Source: Flavobacteriaceae bacterium (GTDB lineage: Bacteria > Bacteroidota > Bacteroidia > Flavobacteriales > Flavobacteriaceae). Taken from it: DNA of 64,000 bases. The notes beneath the pieces are model-generated. The model did no database searches and was not told the origin of the DNA. It saw only the letters and a program-made list of their open reading frames with translations. Location of the stretch: NCBI GenBank assembly GCA_028279515.1, contig JANQNQ010000005.1, positions 62,001 to 126,000 on the forward strand. The letters are read 5' to 3'. Positions 8,665 to 17,947 of the stretch are shown here, one piece after another. Position numbers and translations under genes: made by a program. Positions within the stretch are counted from its first letter, which is position 1. The number at the start of each line of letters is the position of its first letter.

Positions 8665-10680
8665 ATGGCAACATTAGATTCTAAAATACCAGCAGGTCCA
8701 TTAGCAGATAAGTGGACAAATCATAAAAACAAAATTGACTTGGTGAACCCAGCCAACAAACGTCTGATCGACGTGATTGTGGTAGGTACAGGTCTTGCCG
8801 GAGGTTCGGCAGCAGCAACGCTCGCAGAACTTGGCTATAACGTAAAAGCATTTTGCTTTCAAGATTCTCCGCGTCGTGCGCACTCGATTGCCGCGCAAGG
8901 AGGAATCAATGCAGCAAAGAACTATCAAGGAGACGGAGATTCTAACTACCGTCTTTTCTACGATACTGTAAAAGGAGGAGACTACCGCTCTCGCGAAGCC
9001 AACGTATACCGTTTGGCTGAGGTATCGGCAAACATCATCGATCAATGTGTGGCACAAGGAGTTCCTTTTGCACGTGATTACGGTGGGTTGCTAGATAACC
9101 GTTCGTTTGGAGGGGTATTGGTTTCTAGAACTTTTTACGCCAAAGGGCAAACCGGACAGCAATTGTTGCTCGGAGCCTACTCTGCCATGAACCGCCAGAT
9201 CGGTCGTGGTAAGATCAAAATGTACAACCGTCACGAAATGCTTGATGTCGTTATTGTAGACGGAAAAGCTAGAGGTATCATTACCAGAAATCTCGTTACT
9301 GGTGAGATCGAACGTCACTCGGCACACGCTGTCGTGTTGGGTACGGGAGGCTACGGAAACGTATTCTTCTTATCCACCAACGCGATGGGAAGTAATGTAA
9401 CAGCAGCTTGGAAAGCGCACAAACGTGGAGCGCATTTCGCAAACCCATGTTACACACAGATTCACCCAACCTGTATTCCAGTTTCGGGAGACCATCAGTC
9501 AAAATTGACCTTGATGTCAGAATCGTTACGTAATGACGGACGAATTTGGGTTCCGAAGAAAAAAGAAGATGTAGAAGCGATCAGAGCAGGAAAGCTAAAA
9601 CCTATTGACATCGCCGAAGAAGATAGAGATTACTACCTAGAACGAAGATATCCAGCCTTTGGTAACCTAGTACCACGTGATGTGGCATCAAGAGCTGCCA
9701 AAGAACGTTGCGATGCTGGCTTTGGAGTGAACGCAACAGGCGAGGCCGTATACTTGGACTTTGCTTCAGCAATTCAGCGTTACGGAAAAGAGCAAGCACA
9801 CGTAAAAGGATTGAATGAAGACGATGCTGCACTTGTTAAGAAATTAGGCCAGGAAGTGGTGAGGAACAAGTACGGAAACCTCTTCCAGATGTATGAAAAG
9901 ATCGTTGATCAAAACCCATACGAAACACCAATGATGATCTACCCGGCCGTACACTATACCATGGGAGGTGTTTGGGTTGACTACAACTTGATGACTACCG
10001 TTCCAGGATTGTACTGTATCGGTGAGGCCAACTTCTCAGATCACGGTGCTAACCGTTTGGGAGCGTCAGCCTTGATGCAAGGTTTGGCAGACGGGTATTT
10101 TGTGCTGCCATATACCATTGGTGATTACTTGTCAGATGATATTCGTACCGGACCTATTTCAACCGATTCACCAGAGTTTGAAGCGGCAGAAAAGGCCGTT
10201 CGCGAAAGTGTTGACAAGTTGATCAACAACAACGGAACCAAATCAGTTGACTATTTCCACAAGAAGCTTGGTAAGATCATGTGGAACAAATGCGGAATGT
10301 CTCGTAACGAAAAAGGATTGACCGAAGCCATCAAAGAGATTGCCGAATTGCGTGAAGAATTCTGGAAAGATGTTCGTGTACCTGGAGAAGCTAATGAGTT
10401 CAATGAAGAACTAGCCAAAGCAGGACGCGTGGCCGATTTCTTGGAGTTAGGAGAGCTATTCGCAAAAGATGCATTACACCGTACCGAATCATGTGGAGGA
10501 CACTTTAGAGAAGAATCTGTAGAGCTCGACGGTCCGCAAAAAGGCGAAGCAAAGCGTGATGACGAAAACTTCACCTACGTAGCCGCTTGGGAGTATAAAG
10601 GAGCGCCTAGCGATGCAGTATTGCACAAAGAAGCATTGACGTACGAGAATATCGAATTGAAACAACGTTCTTACAAATAA
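8665..10680 (+). CDS. sdhA: Succinate dehydrogenase/fumarate reductase flavoprotein subunit
   Basis: The 671-residue protein oxidises succinate to fumarate in the TCA cycle. It has the FAD dinucleotide-binding loop at residues 41-50 ([10 protein letters not shown]) and the histidine that carries covalent FAD at H73 in [11 protein letters not shown]. It also has HPTCIP, the TMGGVWVD stretch and [11 protein letters not shown] with the active-site region near the C-terminal half. Length and order fit the non-classical (B. subtilis/Wolinella-like) form. It is translated with sdhC; sdhB follows only after an 820-bp interruption, which is unusual for subunits made in equal amounts. Confidence 0.96.
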   Translation: MATLDSKIPAGPLADKWTNHKNKIDLVNPANKRLIDVIVVGTGLAGGSAAATLAELGYNVKAFCFQDSPRRAHSIAAQGGINAAKNYQGDGDSNYRLFYDTVKGGDYRSREANVYRLAEVSANIIDQCVAQGVPFARDYGGLLDNRSFGGVLVSRTFYAKGQTGQQLLLGAYSAMNRQIGRGKIKMYNRHEMLDVVIVDGKARGIITRNLVTGEIERHSAHAVVLGTGGYGNVFFLSTNAMGSNVTAAWKAHKRGAHFANPCYTQIHPTCIPVSGDHQSKLTLMSESLRNDGRIWVPKKKEDVEAIRAGKLKPIDIAEEDRDYYLERRYPAFGNLVPRDVASRAAKERCDAGFGVNATGEAVYLDFASAIQRYGKEQAHVKGLNEDDAALVKKLGQEVVRNKYGNLFQMYEKIVDQNPYETPMMIYPAVHYTMGGVWVDYNLMTTVPGLYCIGEANFSDHGANRLGASALMQGLADGYFVLPYTIGDYLSDDIRTGPISTDSPEFEAAEKAVRESVDKLINNNGTKSVDYFHKKLGKIMWNKCGMSRNEKGLTEAIKEIAELREEFWKDVRVPGEANEFNEELAKAGRVADFLELGELFAKDALHRTESCGGHFREESVELDGPQKGEAKRDDENFTYVAAWEYKGAPSDAVLHKEALTYENIELKQRSYK

Positions 10681-10686
10681 TAGTAG

Positions 10687-11037
10687 ATGAGTATACTAAA
10701 GTTAAAACTCAAAAGAATCGACCCAGTAAAGTGGGGAGTGATCGTAGGAGCACTGTACGCTTTACTTTCATTGATCATTGTGGTCCCGATGTTTTTCATC
10801 TTTTCGATAGCCGGAGCGGCTAACGGATTTGGAGACTCAGGAGCTGATTCCATTGGCCTTTTTGGAGGCGGTATTGCCATGCTTTTTATGCCAATTCTAT
10901 ACGGAATCTTAGGTTTTATTTTTGGATTGATCGGCGCATTGCTACTCAACTTCATCCTAAAGAAGACCAAAGGATTGGAAATGGATTTTGAAAAAGCAGG
11001 ATTAGAGATCGATGAGATGGGACAACGTTCATTTTAA
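10687..11037 (+). CDS. Small membrane protein of unknown function inside the sdh locus
   Basis: A 116-residue protein starts 6 bp after the sdhA stop, so it is almost certainly co-transcribed. Two long hydrophobic segments (about residues 17-45 and 55-90) are joined by a glycine-rich loop (GAANGFGDSGADSIGLFGGG). A short charged tail (KKTKGLEMDFEKAGLEIDEM) follows and is probably cytoplasmic. I do not recognise a named family with certainty. It lacks heme-ligand histidines, so it is not an SdhD. Its place between sdhA and sdhB could mean an accessory role for the complex or simply an operon passenger. Confidence 0.7.
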   Translation: MSILKLKLKRIDPVKWGVIVGALYALLSLIIVVPMFFIFSIAGAANGFGDSGADSIGLFGGGIAMLFMPILYGILGFIFGLIGALLLNFILKKTKGLEMDFEKAGLEIDEMGQRSF

Positions 11038-11059
11038 GAAGTAATACTTGATAACAAGA

Positions 11060-11476
11060 GAATAGCGATTAGGAGTGAGCGAAGAGGCAAAGACCAGTTT
11101 GAAATCTTATAAGGAGTTGTTGGTTTGGCAAAAATCAATGCACCTCGTGGGAGTGATTTATGAAATCACAAAACATTTGCCAGCAGAAGAAAAGTTCGGG
11201 CTTATAGGTCAAATGCGTCGCTCTGCCATTTCTATCCCATCTAATATAGCTGAGGGTTGGGGTAGATTATCGAGAAAAAGCTATGTCCAGTTCCTTAGGA
11301 TAGCGAGAGGGTCGTTATATGAACTGGAGACACAAATTTTAATAACGAAGGAGTTAAATTATATAGAAAGTAGTGAAGTTATAGAGAATTCTATTGTTGA
11401 GATAAGCAAAATGTTGAATGCTTTAATCAGGCGGCTTGAAGAGAAATGACTAGTCGCTTTTTACTCTTCGCTATTC
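11060..11476 (+). mobile_element. IVS-like element: inverted repeats around a four-helix-bundle ORF
   Basis: GAATAGCGA at 11060-11068 is repeated inverted as TCGCTATTC at 11468-11476. The pairing extends inward as AG(g)AGT and GCGA blocks on the two sides, with a few gaps. The repeats enclose one ORF of the 23S rRNA intervening-sequence protein family. The whole unit fills the gap between the 116-residue membrane protein and sdhB. The arms could fold into one long stem with the ORF in its loop, as rRNA IVS elements do. That it moved here is inferred from its structure. Confidence 0.6.
11075..11449 (+). CDS. Four-helix bundle protein (23S rRNA IVS-type, S23 family)
   Basis: The 124-residue all-helical protein carries the family hallmarks SYKELLVWQKSM near its start, the RRSAISIPSNIAEGWGR segment, and FLRIARGSLYELETQILI. 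Family members were first seen inside intervening sequences of Leptospira 23S rRNA and are scattered over Bacteroidota genomes; their activity is unknown. The start is taken as GTG 11075, which is itself inside the left inverted repeat; no ATG precedes the conserved core. It lies between sdhA and sdhB in the same direction and would be transcribed with them. Confidence 0.85.
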   Translation: MSEEAKTSLKSYKELLVWQKSMHLVGVIYEITKHLPAEEKFGLIGQMRRSAISIPSNIAEGWGRLSRKSYVQFLRIARGSLYELETQILITKELNYIESSEVIENSIVEISKMLNALIRRLEEK

Positions 11477-11502
11477 GCTAAAAATGAAAAACCTAAAAGG
11501 TT

Positions 11503-12249
11503 ATGAAGCTAACACTAAAAATATGGCGTCAAAAGAACGCCCAAGACAAAGGAAAAATGGTCGATTATCAAATTAATGATGTATCACCTGACATGTCTTT
11601 CCTTGAAATGTTAGATGTATTAAATACTGAATTGATTGAAAAAGGCGATGAACCTGTGGCCTTTGATCACGATTGTCGTGAAGGTATCTGCGGAATGTGC
11701 TCTTTGTACATCAATGGTGAAGCTCACGGTCCAGATCGTGGTGTTACCACCTGCCAATTGCACATGCGTAAGTTCAAAGATGGAGACACGATCTATATCG
11801 AACCATTTAGAGCCAAAGCATTCCCAGTCATCAAAGATTTGGTGGTTGATAGAACATCGTTTGATCGCATTCAGCATGCAGGCGGATTCATCTCGGTAAA
11901 CACTTCAGGTAACACGGTAGATGCCAACGCCATTCCGATTGAAAAGGCCAATGCAGACGCAGCTTTCGACGCCGCTACCTGTATCGGCTGTGGAGCTTGT
12001 GTAGCAAGCTGTAAGAACTCATCGGCCATGCTATTCGTTTCGGCCAAAGTATCACAGTTTGCACTGTTACCACAAGGTCAAGTCGAAGCGACCGACCGTG
12101 TAATGAACATGGTAAAACAAATGGACGAAGAAGGCTTCGGAAACTGTACCAACACTGGCGCATGCGAAGTAGAATGCCCAAAAGGGATCTCGTTGGAGAA
12201 CATCGCCCGCATGAACCGCGAATACCTGAAAGCCACGTTAAAAGGTTAA
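11503..12249 (+). CDS. sdhB: Succinate dehydrogenase iron-sulfur subunit
   Basis: A 248-residue electron-transfer subunit carries three Fe-S clusters between the SdhA flavin and the SdhC hemes. Cluster ligands are visible: C58, C63, C66 and C84 for [2Fe-2S] ([10 protein letters not shown]), [13 protein letters not shown] for [4Fe-4S] near residue 160, and [16 protein letters not shown] near residue 215 for the third cluster. The start is ATG 11503, about 27 bp after the right arm of the IVS-like element, so translation begins in a leader made partly of that element. A clear terminator follows. Confidence 0.96.
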   Translation: MKLTLKIWRQKNAQDKGKMVDYQINDVSPDMSFLEMLDVLNTELIEKGDEPVAFDHDCREGICGMCSLYINGEAHGPDRGVTTCQLHMRKFKDGDTIYIEPFRAKAFPVIKDLVVDRTSFDRIQHAGGFISVNTSGNTVDANAIPIEKANADAAFDAATCIGCGACVASCKNSSAMLFVSAKVSQFALLPQGQVEATDRVMNMVKQMDEEGFGNCTNTGACEVECPKGISLENIARMNREYLKATLKG

Positions 12250-12251
12250 TC

Positions 12252-12271
12252 ATTCCCGCGAAGGCGGGAAT
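12252..12271. repeat. REP-like hairpin with ATTCCCGC arms
   Basis: ATTCCCGC, a GAAG loop and GCGGGAAT form a perfect 8-bp stem right after the sdhB stop. It has no T tract; it resembles short dispersed palindromes of many genomes. Confidence 0.6.
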
Positions 12272-12290
12272 CTCATTCATATAAAAACGC

Positions 12291-12322
12291 AAAGGCCACT
12301 AAGTTATAGTGGTCTTTTTTTC
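12291..12322 (+). terminator. Terminator of the sdh operon
   Basis: AAAGGCCACT and AGTGGTCTTT pair around a 7-base loop (one G-T pair) and are followed by a run of T. It lies 42 bases after sdhB. Confidence 0.8.
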
Positions 12323-12539
12323 TTCACCCTCCGAAGCTATTCCCCTCGACTGGCTTTGCCAGATACCTTCAATCAAAATATATTTTGATTTCGGTAGTGC
12401 TAGGGGTGACAGTTTCCAACAATCAAACTTATTTGGTAAAAAAGGATTTTTATCCTCCGAAGCTATCGCAGATAGCGAAGGAGGACAACCCATATTGCGA
12501 ACACATTGTCTTAATAAACAATAAGACAATAGACAATGA
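12323..12539. repeat. Cluster of hairpin-forming repeat fragments
   Basis: This non-coding stretch holds CCTCCGAAGCTAT twice (near 12328 and 12454). The second copy is part of the hairpin CCTCC-GAA-GCTATC / GATAGC-GAA-GGAGG. It also has the palindrome AATCAAAATATATTTTGATT near 12370 and a 9-bp inverted repeat ATTGTCTTA (12505-12513) / TAAGACAAT (12522-12530). It separates the sdh operon from the convergent symporter genes. Open frames across it look accidental because they follow the repeats. Confidence 0.55.
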
Positions 12540-14237
12540 TCAATGATCAACCGCTTCTCCAGCTCCTTTAGGAATCCGAATATCTTCAACGATATCCAAG
12601 ATCTCTGAAGGAGGCTTCGGCGTAAATCGAGAGATGACAATCGAAACGATAAAGTTCAGTAGCATGCCGATGGTGCCAAACCCTTCGGGTGAGATGCCCC
12701 ACCACCAATCATCCTTTCCGCTGGTGGCTTCGTCGCCGATCCAATGCAGTTTAAAGCGTGCAATGTAATAAAGGGTGATTCCGAGACCTACCACCATACC
12801 GGCGATTGCACCCTCTTTGTTCATGCGTTTTGAGAAGATGCCCATCACAATGGCCGGAAAGAAGGACGCAGCCGCCAATCCGAAGGCCAATGCTACGACC
12901 GAAGCGACAAATCCCGGCGGATTGATTCCGAAGTAACCTGCTACACAAACTGCTACCAAGGCCGCACCACGAGCTGCCCACAATTCCCCTTTTTCGGATA
13001 TATCGGGTACAATCATTTTCTTCAACAGATCATGTGATATCGAAGACGAGATGACCAATAGCAGTCCGGCTGCGGTTGAAAGCGCTGCGGCCAATCCGCC
13101 AGCGGCAACGAGTGCAATGACCCAATTGGGCAATCGGGCGATCTCTGGATTCGCGAGAACCATGATGTCACGATCGATGGTCAATTCGTTTTGAGCAGGG
13201 TCGGCCACATATTGTATAGTGCCATCCCCGTTTTTATCATCAAAGGTCAATAGACCTGTGGTTTCCCATTTTTTGAACCACTCGGGCATATCAGCGTATG
13301 GTTGGTTACTAACTGTTTCAATAAGGTTGGTACGGGCAAACACCGCAATGGCCGGTGCTGTTGTGTACAGAATAGCGATAAAGATCAGGGCGTATAAAGC
13401 TGATTTACGCGCATCTTTCACCTTTGGGACGGTAAAGAAACGTACGATCACGTGCGGTAGTCCTGCGGTTCCCAGCATCAAGGCGGCCGTGATAAAAAAC
13501 ACATCAACACGTGTTTTGGTGCCCGAAGTGTATTCGTGAAAGCCAAGCTCTTTATGAAGTCCGTCGAGTTTGTCGAGCAGGTAGACGCCATCGCTTCCGC
13601 TGTCACCAAAGCCCAATTGAGGGATAGGGTTTCCGGTCATTTGGATCGAAATAAAGATGGCTGGTACCATAAACGCAAAGATCAAAACACAATACTGTGC
13701 CACTTGCGTATAGGTGATGCCCTTCATTCCGCCTAAAATAGCATAGAACAAAACGATACCCATGCCGATAAAGACACCGGTATTTACTTCAACCTCCAAA
13801 AATCGAGAGAACACTACACCCACACCGCGCATTTGACCCGCTACATAGGTGAACGATACAAAAAGAGCACAGATCACAGCCACCAATCTAGCAATGTTCG
13901 AGTAGTAACGATCTCCAATAAAATCGGGTACGGTAAACTTGCCAAATTTTCTAAGATACGGAGCCAGCAACAGCGCTAAGAGTACATAACCACCTGTCCA
14001 CCCCATGAGATATACAGAGCCGTCATAACCCGCAAAAGAGATGATCCCAGCCATAGAGATAAAAGAAGCGGCAGACATCCAATCGGCCGCAGTGGCCATT
14101 CCGTTGGCCAGTGGAGAAACGCCTCCTCCAGCCACGTAAAAGTCTTTGGTAGAACCTGCGCGACTCCAGATAGCAACGCCAATATAGATGGCAAAGGTGA
14201 TAGCGACCAATAGATAGGTCCATATTTGTACGTCCAT
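12540..14237 (-). CDS. Sodium/solute symporter, acetate-permease-like large subunit
   Basis: The 565-residue protein has about 13 hydrophobic helices and the SSS-family signatures DFYVAGGGVSPLANGMATAADWMSAAS at its start, GTAGLPHVIVRFFTV and ALSTAAGLLLVISSSI. It is closest in pattern to the VC_2705/ActP-like group that imports acetate or related monocarboxylates with sodium. A loop of about 60 residues around 290-350 holds KNGDGTIQ, which looks like an inserted EF-hand-like segment. It lies 4 bp after the gene for its small partner. The substrate cannot be told from sequence alone. Confidence 0.88.
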   Translation of the reverse strand: MDVQIWTYLLVAITFAIYIGVAIWSRAGSTKDFYVAGGGVSPLANGMATAADWMSAASFISMAGIISFAGYDGSVYLMGWTGGYVLLALLLAPYLRKFGKFTVPDFIGDRYYSNIARLVAVICALFVSFTYVAGQMRGVGVVFSRFLEVEVNTGVFIGMGIVLFYAILGGMKGITYTQVAQYCVLIFAFMVPAIFISIQMTGNPIPQLGFGDSGSDGVYLLDKLDGLHKELGFHEYTSGTKTRVDVFFITAALMLGTAGLPHVIVRFFTVPKVKDARKSALYALIFIAILYTTAPAIAVFARTNLIETVSNQPYADMPEWFKKWETTGLLTFDDKNGDGTIQYVADPAQNELTIDRDIMVLANPEIARLPNWVIALVAAGGLAAALSTAAGLLLVISSSISHDLLKKMIVPDISEKGELWAARGAALVAVCVAGYFGINPPGFVASVVALAFGLAAASFFPAIVMGIFSKRMNKEGAIAGMVVGLGITLYYIARFKLHWIGDEATSGKDDWWWGISPEGFGTIGMLLNFIVSIVISRFTPKPPSEILDIVEDIRIPKGAGEAVDH

Positions 14238-14241
14238 AGGA

Positions 14242-14496
14242 TTATTCGTCTAGGTTGTATTTTTTGTCCAGCTTGTTCATGAGGCGCACATAGACAAAGA
14301 TGAGTATGATAAACACATAGATGGATCCTTGCTGTGCAAACCAGAAGCCTAGTTTAAAGCCACCCAATTCGATGGTATTGAGTTGGTCTACCAAGAGAAT
14401 TCCGAAACCATAGGAAACCAAAAACCAAATGCTTAATAAAATTGCGAGGTATTTGAGATTTTCACGCCAATAGGCCTTCTTATCAGTGCTTGCCAT
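14242..14496 (-). CDS. DUF4212 small subunit of a sodium/solute symporter
   Basis: The 84-residue protein begins with charged YWRENLKYLAILLSIWFLVSYGFGILLVD and has two transmembrane helices, the pattern of DUF4212. Members regularly precede the large SSS subunit of this type, as here with a 4-bp gap, and are thought to form a two-component transporter. The pair is divergent from the lysine-rich protein gene. Confidence 0.88.
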   Translation of the reverse strand: MASTDKKAYWRENLKYLAILLSIWFLVSYGFGILLVDQLNTIELGGFKLGFWFAQQGSIYVFIILIFVYVRLMNKLDKKYNLDE

Positions 14497-14606
14497 AAAC
14501 TTGAATGTTGAAGTACCTCAAGATACAAATAGTTGGGAATAGTAAGAAATTAGGGGTAAAAGCCTCTTTTGGAAAAGACTTCGATTTTTCAAATTTGTTT
14601 TCTACA

Positions 14607-15659
14607 ATGACTAAACTGAAAGAACATAACAAATCTATTCCCAAACAACATGAGAAAAAGTGCAAGCCATTTTTTTCGAAAAAAACCATAGTAAAAAAGA
14701 AGCAAACTAAAAAAAAATCAACCGAGGTTACGTCCCTTGCTGAAAAGATAGAGAAGTTAGCTATCACAGAGTTTGGTAGTTACACCAAGACAAAGGGAAA
14801 AGTCGCTCAACAGGTGTATGATTATAAAAAGAGAGATGACTTTTCTGATAAGAAGAGAGACTATTTACAGAGTGTGTCATTGAAAAAAATATGTAAAGAT
14901 TGGAAGTCTTCGAGCAAGGAAAGTCGGACTAAGTGGCGAAAAAATTATGCAAAATACGATGGGTTACCTTCCAAGTATAAAGTGCCCACCAAAAAGGAAT
15001 TCTTCAAATCGATTAAAGGGAAATCAGACTTAGATAAAGAAATACTTTTCGGAGTAGAGTTAGCTAGGTATCGCAAACTTAAGAAAGTACTTCAGGGGCA
15101 AGAAGACGCAAAAGTATTTAATAGACAGCTTCAGAATATGAAGGCACAAGGAACCAGGATGGCCTATGACGAAAATTTTCCAGCACTTTATGACCCAGAA
15201 AAACGTGAGATCCATGGTCATAAAATGACTCCTATGATGTTAGTACATGAAATAATTCATCATTATTCATCGAAAAAATTCAGAGAAACTCTGGGAAAAA
15301 ACATGGACGAAGGGGTCACACAGTTTTTTTCCGATAAGTTCTATCGAAAATATGGAAAAAGCTTTGGAGTCAAAAAGAAAAGCAACAGTACGGGGACTTT
15401 TATACCAATAACTGGATATGACAATTCGAGGGGCTATCGTTTTGTCAAAGAATTTGAATCCAAACAAAAAAAAGGATTAGAAATTTTAAAGAAAGCATAT
15501 TTTGGAGGGAACAAGTCCAGTATTAAACTAATACAGACGGAGTTTAAGAAATATCAGGAAAAGGCCACCCAAAAAGCAAAAGATGGTGTGAAGAAAGCCC
15601 ATGAAGAGGCCACCAAAAAAACAACCCCGCAAAAAGGAAAAACCAAGGCGAAACCGTAA
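14607..15659 (+). CDS. Lysine-rich putative zinc metallopeptidase, family not recognised
   Basis: From ATG 14607 the product has 350 residues; an in-frame ATG at 14505 would add 34, but that start lies 8 bp from a divergent gene. It has no signal peptide. The C-terminal half has H214-E-I-I-H218, followed by D-E235-G-V-T, which is the HExxH plus distant glutamate arrangement of gluzincin-type proteases. The first 60 and last 40 residues are almost only lysine, threonine, glutamate and alanine. Codon use is richer in AAA than the neighbours, which may point to transfer. The fold resembles toxin-like or effector-like peptidases more than housekeeping ones, but no partner gene is adjacent; 9 bp downstream starts the aminotransferase. 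Confidence 0.6.
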   Translation: MTKLKEHNKSIPKQHEKKCKPFFSKKTIVKKKQTKKKSTEVTSLAEKIEKLAITEFGSYTKTKGKVAQQVYDYKKRDDFSDKKRDYLQSVSLKKICKDWKSSSKESRTKWRKNYAKYDGLPSKYKVPTKKEFFKSIKGKSDLDKEILFGVELARYRKLKKVLQGQEDAKVFNRQLQNMKAQGTRMAYDENFPALYDPEKREIHGHKMTPMMLVHEIIHHYSSKKFRETLGKNMDEGVTQFFSDKFYRKYGKSFGVKKKSNSTGTFIPITGYDNSRGYRFVKEFESKQKKGLEILKKAYFGGNKSSIKLIQTEFKKYQEKATQKAKDGVKKAHEEATKKTTPQKGKTKAKP

Positions 15660-15668
15660 CTTGCATTC

Positions 15669-16823
15669 ATGCAAAACTTTCAAATCGGACGCTCTAAATT
15701 ACCCAACGTTCAAACGACGATTTTTACTGTGATGAGCGGCTTGGCTGCCAAACACAACGCGATTAATCTATCCCAAGGATTTCCAAATTTTCCTTCAGAT
15801 ACCACATTAAACGAACTCGTGGCAAAGGCCATGCGAGAAGGGTACAACCAATATGCACCCATGCCAGGTGATTTGGGATTGCGAGAAGCTATTTGTGAAA
15901 AGGTCTCAAAACTTTACAATTCGAAATACGATCCTCAAACGGAAGTGACCGTAACAGCTGGAGCCACTCAGGCGATCTACACAATCATCGCCACTTTTGT
16001 GAATGAAGGAGATGAAGTAATCGTGTTTAGGCCCGCATACGACTGTTATGAACCGGCCATAGAATTACACGGCGGAAAAACGGTCGATATTCAACTCAAA
16101 GGCTTGGACTTTTCTGTTGATTGGGATGAAGTTCGATCAAAGATCAACTCTCGTACGAGAATGGTCATTATCAATTCACCCCACAACCCAAGCGGATCGG
16201 TCTTGTCTAAAGAAGATATGCTGCAACTCGAAACTATCTTAAGAGATACCAATATCATCTTATTGAGTGATGAGGTGTACGAGCATATCATCTTTGACAA
16301 TGAACAACACCAAAGTGCTTGCCTGTTTCCAGACTTAAAAGAACGCGCTTTTATATGCGCTTCCTTCGGAAAGACCTTTCACAACACCGGTTGGAAAATG
16401 GGTTATTGTTTAGCACCCAAAGCGCTTATGGATGAATTTAAGAAGGTACATCAGTTCAATGTGTTCTGTGTAAATCATCCTATGCAAAGAGCGTTAGCCA
16501 CCTATCTAAAAGATCCGGACAACTATCTGGGATTGTCTTCTTTCTATCAAGAAAAACGAGATCAGTTTTTGTCACTGGTAAAGGATTCCCGATTTGAGGC
16601 GATTCCTGCTAGTGGTACTTATTTTCAATTGCTTTCCTATAAAAATATCACAGAAGAGGGTGATGTAGATTTTGCCGAACGTTTGACTAAAGAACATGGC
16701 ATTGCGTCGATTCCTATTTCGGTATTCAATATAAATGGGTTAGATAATAAGGTGCTCCGTTTTTGTTTTGCGAAGACCGATGAAACGCTTGAGGCAGCCG
16801 CTAAGATTTTGCGTAAGGTTTAA
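15669..16823 (+). CDS. Methionine aminotransferase (YbdL/glutamine transaminase K-like)
   Basis: A 384-residue class I PLP aminotransferase with INLSQGFPNFP, the NPHNPSG-like INSPHNPSGSVLS, LSDEVYEHIIFD and the PLP-lysine motif CASFGKTFHNTGWKMGY near residue 235. The N-terminal sequence and length match YbdL-type methionine aminotransferases, which make methionine from ketomethylthiobutyrate with glutamine as amino donor. The nitrilase at 19093 is the usual metabolic partner. The 3' end overlaps a convergent GNAT gene by 4 nt. Confidence 0.9.
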   Translation: MQNFQIGRSKLPNVQTTIFTVMSGLAAKHNAINLSQGFPNFPSDTTLNELVAKAMREGYNQYAPMPGDLGLREAICEKVSKLYNSKYDPQTEVTVTAGATQAIYTIIATFVNEGDEVIVFRPAYDCYEPAIELHGGKTVDIQLKGLDFSVDWDEVRSKINSRTRMVIINSPHNPSGSVLSKEDMLQLETILRDTNIILLSDEVYEHIIFDNEQHQSACLFPDLKERAFICASFGKTFHNTGWKMGYCLAPKALMDEFKKVHQFNVFCVNHPMQRALATYLKDPDNYLGLSSFYQEKRDQFLSLVKDSRFEAIPASGTYFQLLSYKNITEEGDVDFAERLTKEHGIASIPISVFNINGLDNKVLRFCFAKTDETLEAAAKILRKV

Positions 16824-17341
16824 AGTTTTTTTCCCAGATAGATAAAATCAAAGTTTTCCTTTCCGATGGAGAAGGTATGTTCGCCCAACACTGAAAAACC
16901 ACCTTTTTTGTAGAAACCGATGGCGCGTTCATTTGTGTTTAGCACTGACAGCCATAAATGACCAGATGCCGTCCTCTTTAATTCTTCATACATAGCATCC
17001 ATGAGATGCCGTCCTACTTTTTTGCTCAAGAAATCTTTGAGCACATAGATTTTTTGCAACTGAGCAGGATGCTCGTTTGATCCTAAAAATGGGTTGGGAG
17101 AAGAAATTTTCAGCTTTAAATAGCCTACGGGAAGATTACCGTAATAAGCAAGCCAAAAGACATTATCCTGCTTTTCGAGTCCCTGTTGTATTTTTTTGAC
17201 TGAGAAGGTACGATCAAAATAATCTGTAAGGTCCTGACGATCACTAAAAAGGTGTCCGAAGGTCTCATCAAAAGTGACCCTTCCCAAAAGTGCAATGATG
17301 ACCGCATCATCTTTTGTTGCGCGTGTAACTGTTACCTTCAA
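16820..17341 (-). CDS. GNAT family N-acetyltransferase (PaiA-like), copy 1
   Basis: The 173-residue protein has the GNAT acetyl-CoA loop (IYVLKDFLSKKVGRHLMDAM) and the C-terminal NERAIGFYKKGGF motif. It resembles PaiA-type acetyltransferases. The start is TTG 17341: an in-frame stop lies two codons upstream and no ATG is present early. It shares length and many positions with the protein at 18508-19032 (FDETFGHL versus FADAFEHL, IYVL, AIGFY/AIRFY), so the two look like paralogs. The substrate is unknown. Confidence 0.85.
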   Translation of the reverse strand: MKVTVTRATKDDAVIIALLGRVTFDETFGHLFSDRQDLTDYFDRTFSVKKIQQGLEKQDNVFWLAYYGNLPVGYLKLKISSPNPFLGSNEHPAQLQKIYVLKDFLSKKVGRHLMDAMYEELKRTASGHLWLSVLNTNERAIGFYKKGGFSVLGEHTFSIGKENFDFIYLGKKL

Positions 17342-17470
17342 AATTCATTGGGTTTTGCTCAGTAAAGATATTTCTTTTCTGTCGATGTCTCATACGCTCA
17401 GAAAACCTTTTAAAGTGTTAATTATAAGCGCTAAAGGAAAGAGTTTCATGCTGTTTTATTATATTGTTTT

Positions 17471-17947
17471 ATGATTTTAGAAGAACTGTTTGACCACATT
17501 CGTGAAAACAATGTGGAGAAAGTGGCCCAATTGCTCAAAAAAGAGCCGTCTTTGGTAAATGCAACGGATCAACGAGGATCAACACCACTGATATTGGCCA
17601 CCTATTATGGGTTTGTACCACTCACAGAAGTTTTACTAAAGCAAGAGACGTTGGATATCAATGCGACCGATGCGGCGGGCAATTCTGCATTGATGGGCGT
17701 GTGTTTTAAGGGATATGTCGACATCGCCACTATGCTGATCCAGCATGGTGCCAACGTAAACGTTATCAATCAAAACGGAGCTACGGCCCTTATCTATGCC
17801 ACCACATTTAATCAAAAATCGATCGTGTCGTTGTTGTTAGAAAATGGAGCCGATACCACCATTGCCGATGCCCGTGGAAATACGGCGGCCAAACATGCTA
17901 AGATGCAAGGTTTAACAGCGATCCACGAACTACTAATACATGCATGA
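17471..17947 (+). CDS. Ankyrin repeat protein
   Basis: The 158-residue protein is made of about four ankyrin repeats, with typical turns GSTPLILATYYGF, GNSALMGVCFKGY, GATALIYATTFNQ and GNTAAKHAKMQG. It has no signal peptide and should be a cytoplasmic protein-binding scaffold. Its end overlaps the next gene by 8 nt, which points to translational coupling. Bacterial ankyrin proteins of this size often accompany catalase, but no catalase gene is in the window. Confidence 0.9.
   Translation: MILEELFDHIRENNVEKVAQLLKKEPSLVNATDQRGSTPLILATYYGFVPLTEVLLKQETLDINATDAAGNSALMGVCFKGYVDIATMLIQHGANVNVINQNGATALIYATTFNQKSIVSLLLENGADTTIADARGNTAAKHAKMQGLTAIHELLIHA

Noticed and set aside
12299..12640. Minus-strand open frame across the repeat cluster after sdhB
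   Set aside because: It runs through hairpin repeats and into the end of the symporter gene; composition does not look like a protein.
17471..17947. Ankyrin protein as catalase partner (AnkB)
   Set aside because: No catalase gene is present anywhere in the window, and the coupled neighbour is unrelated.
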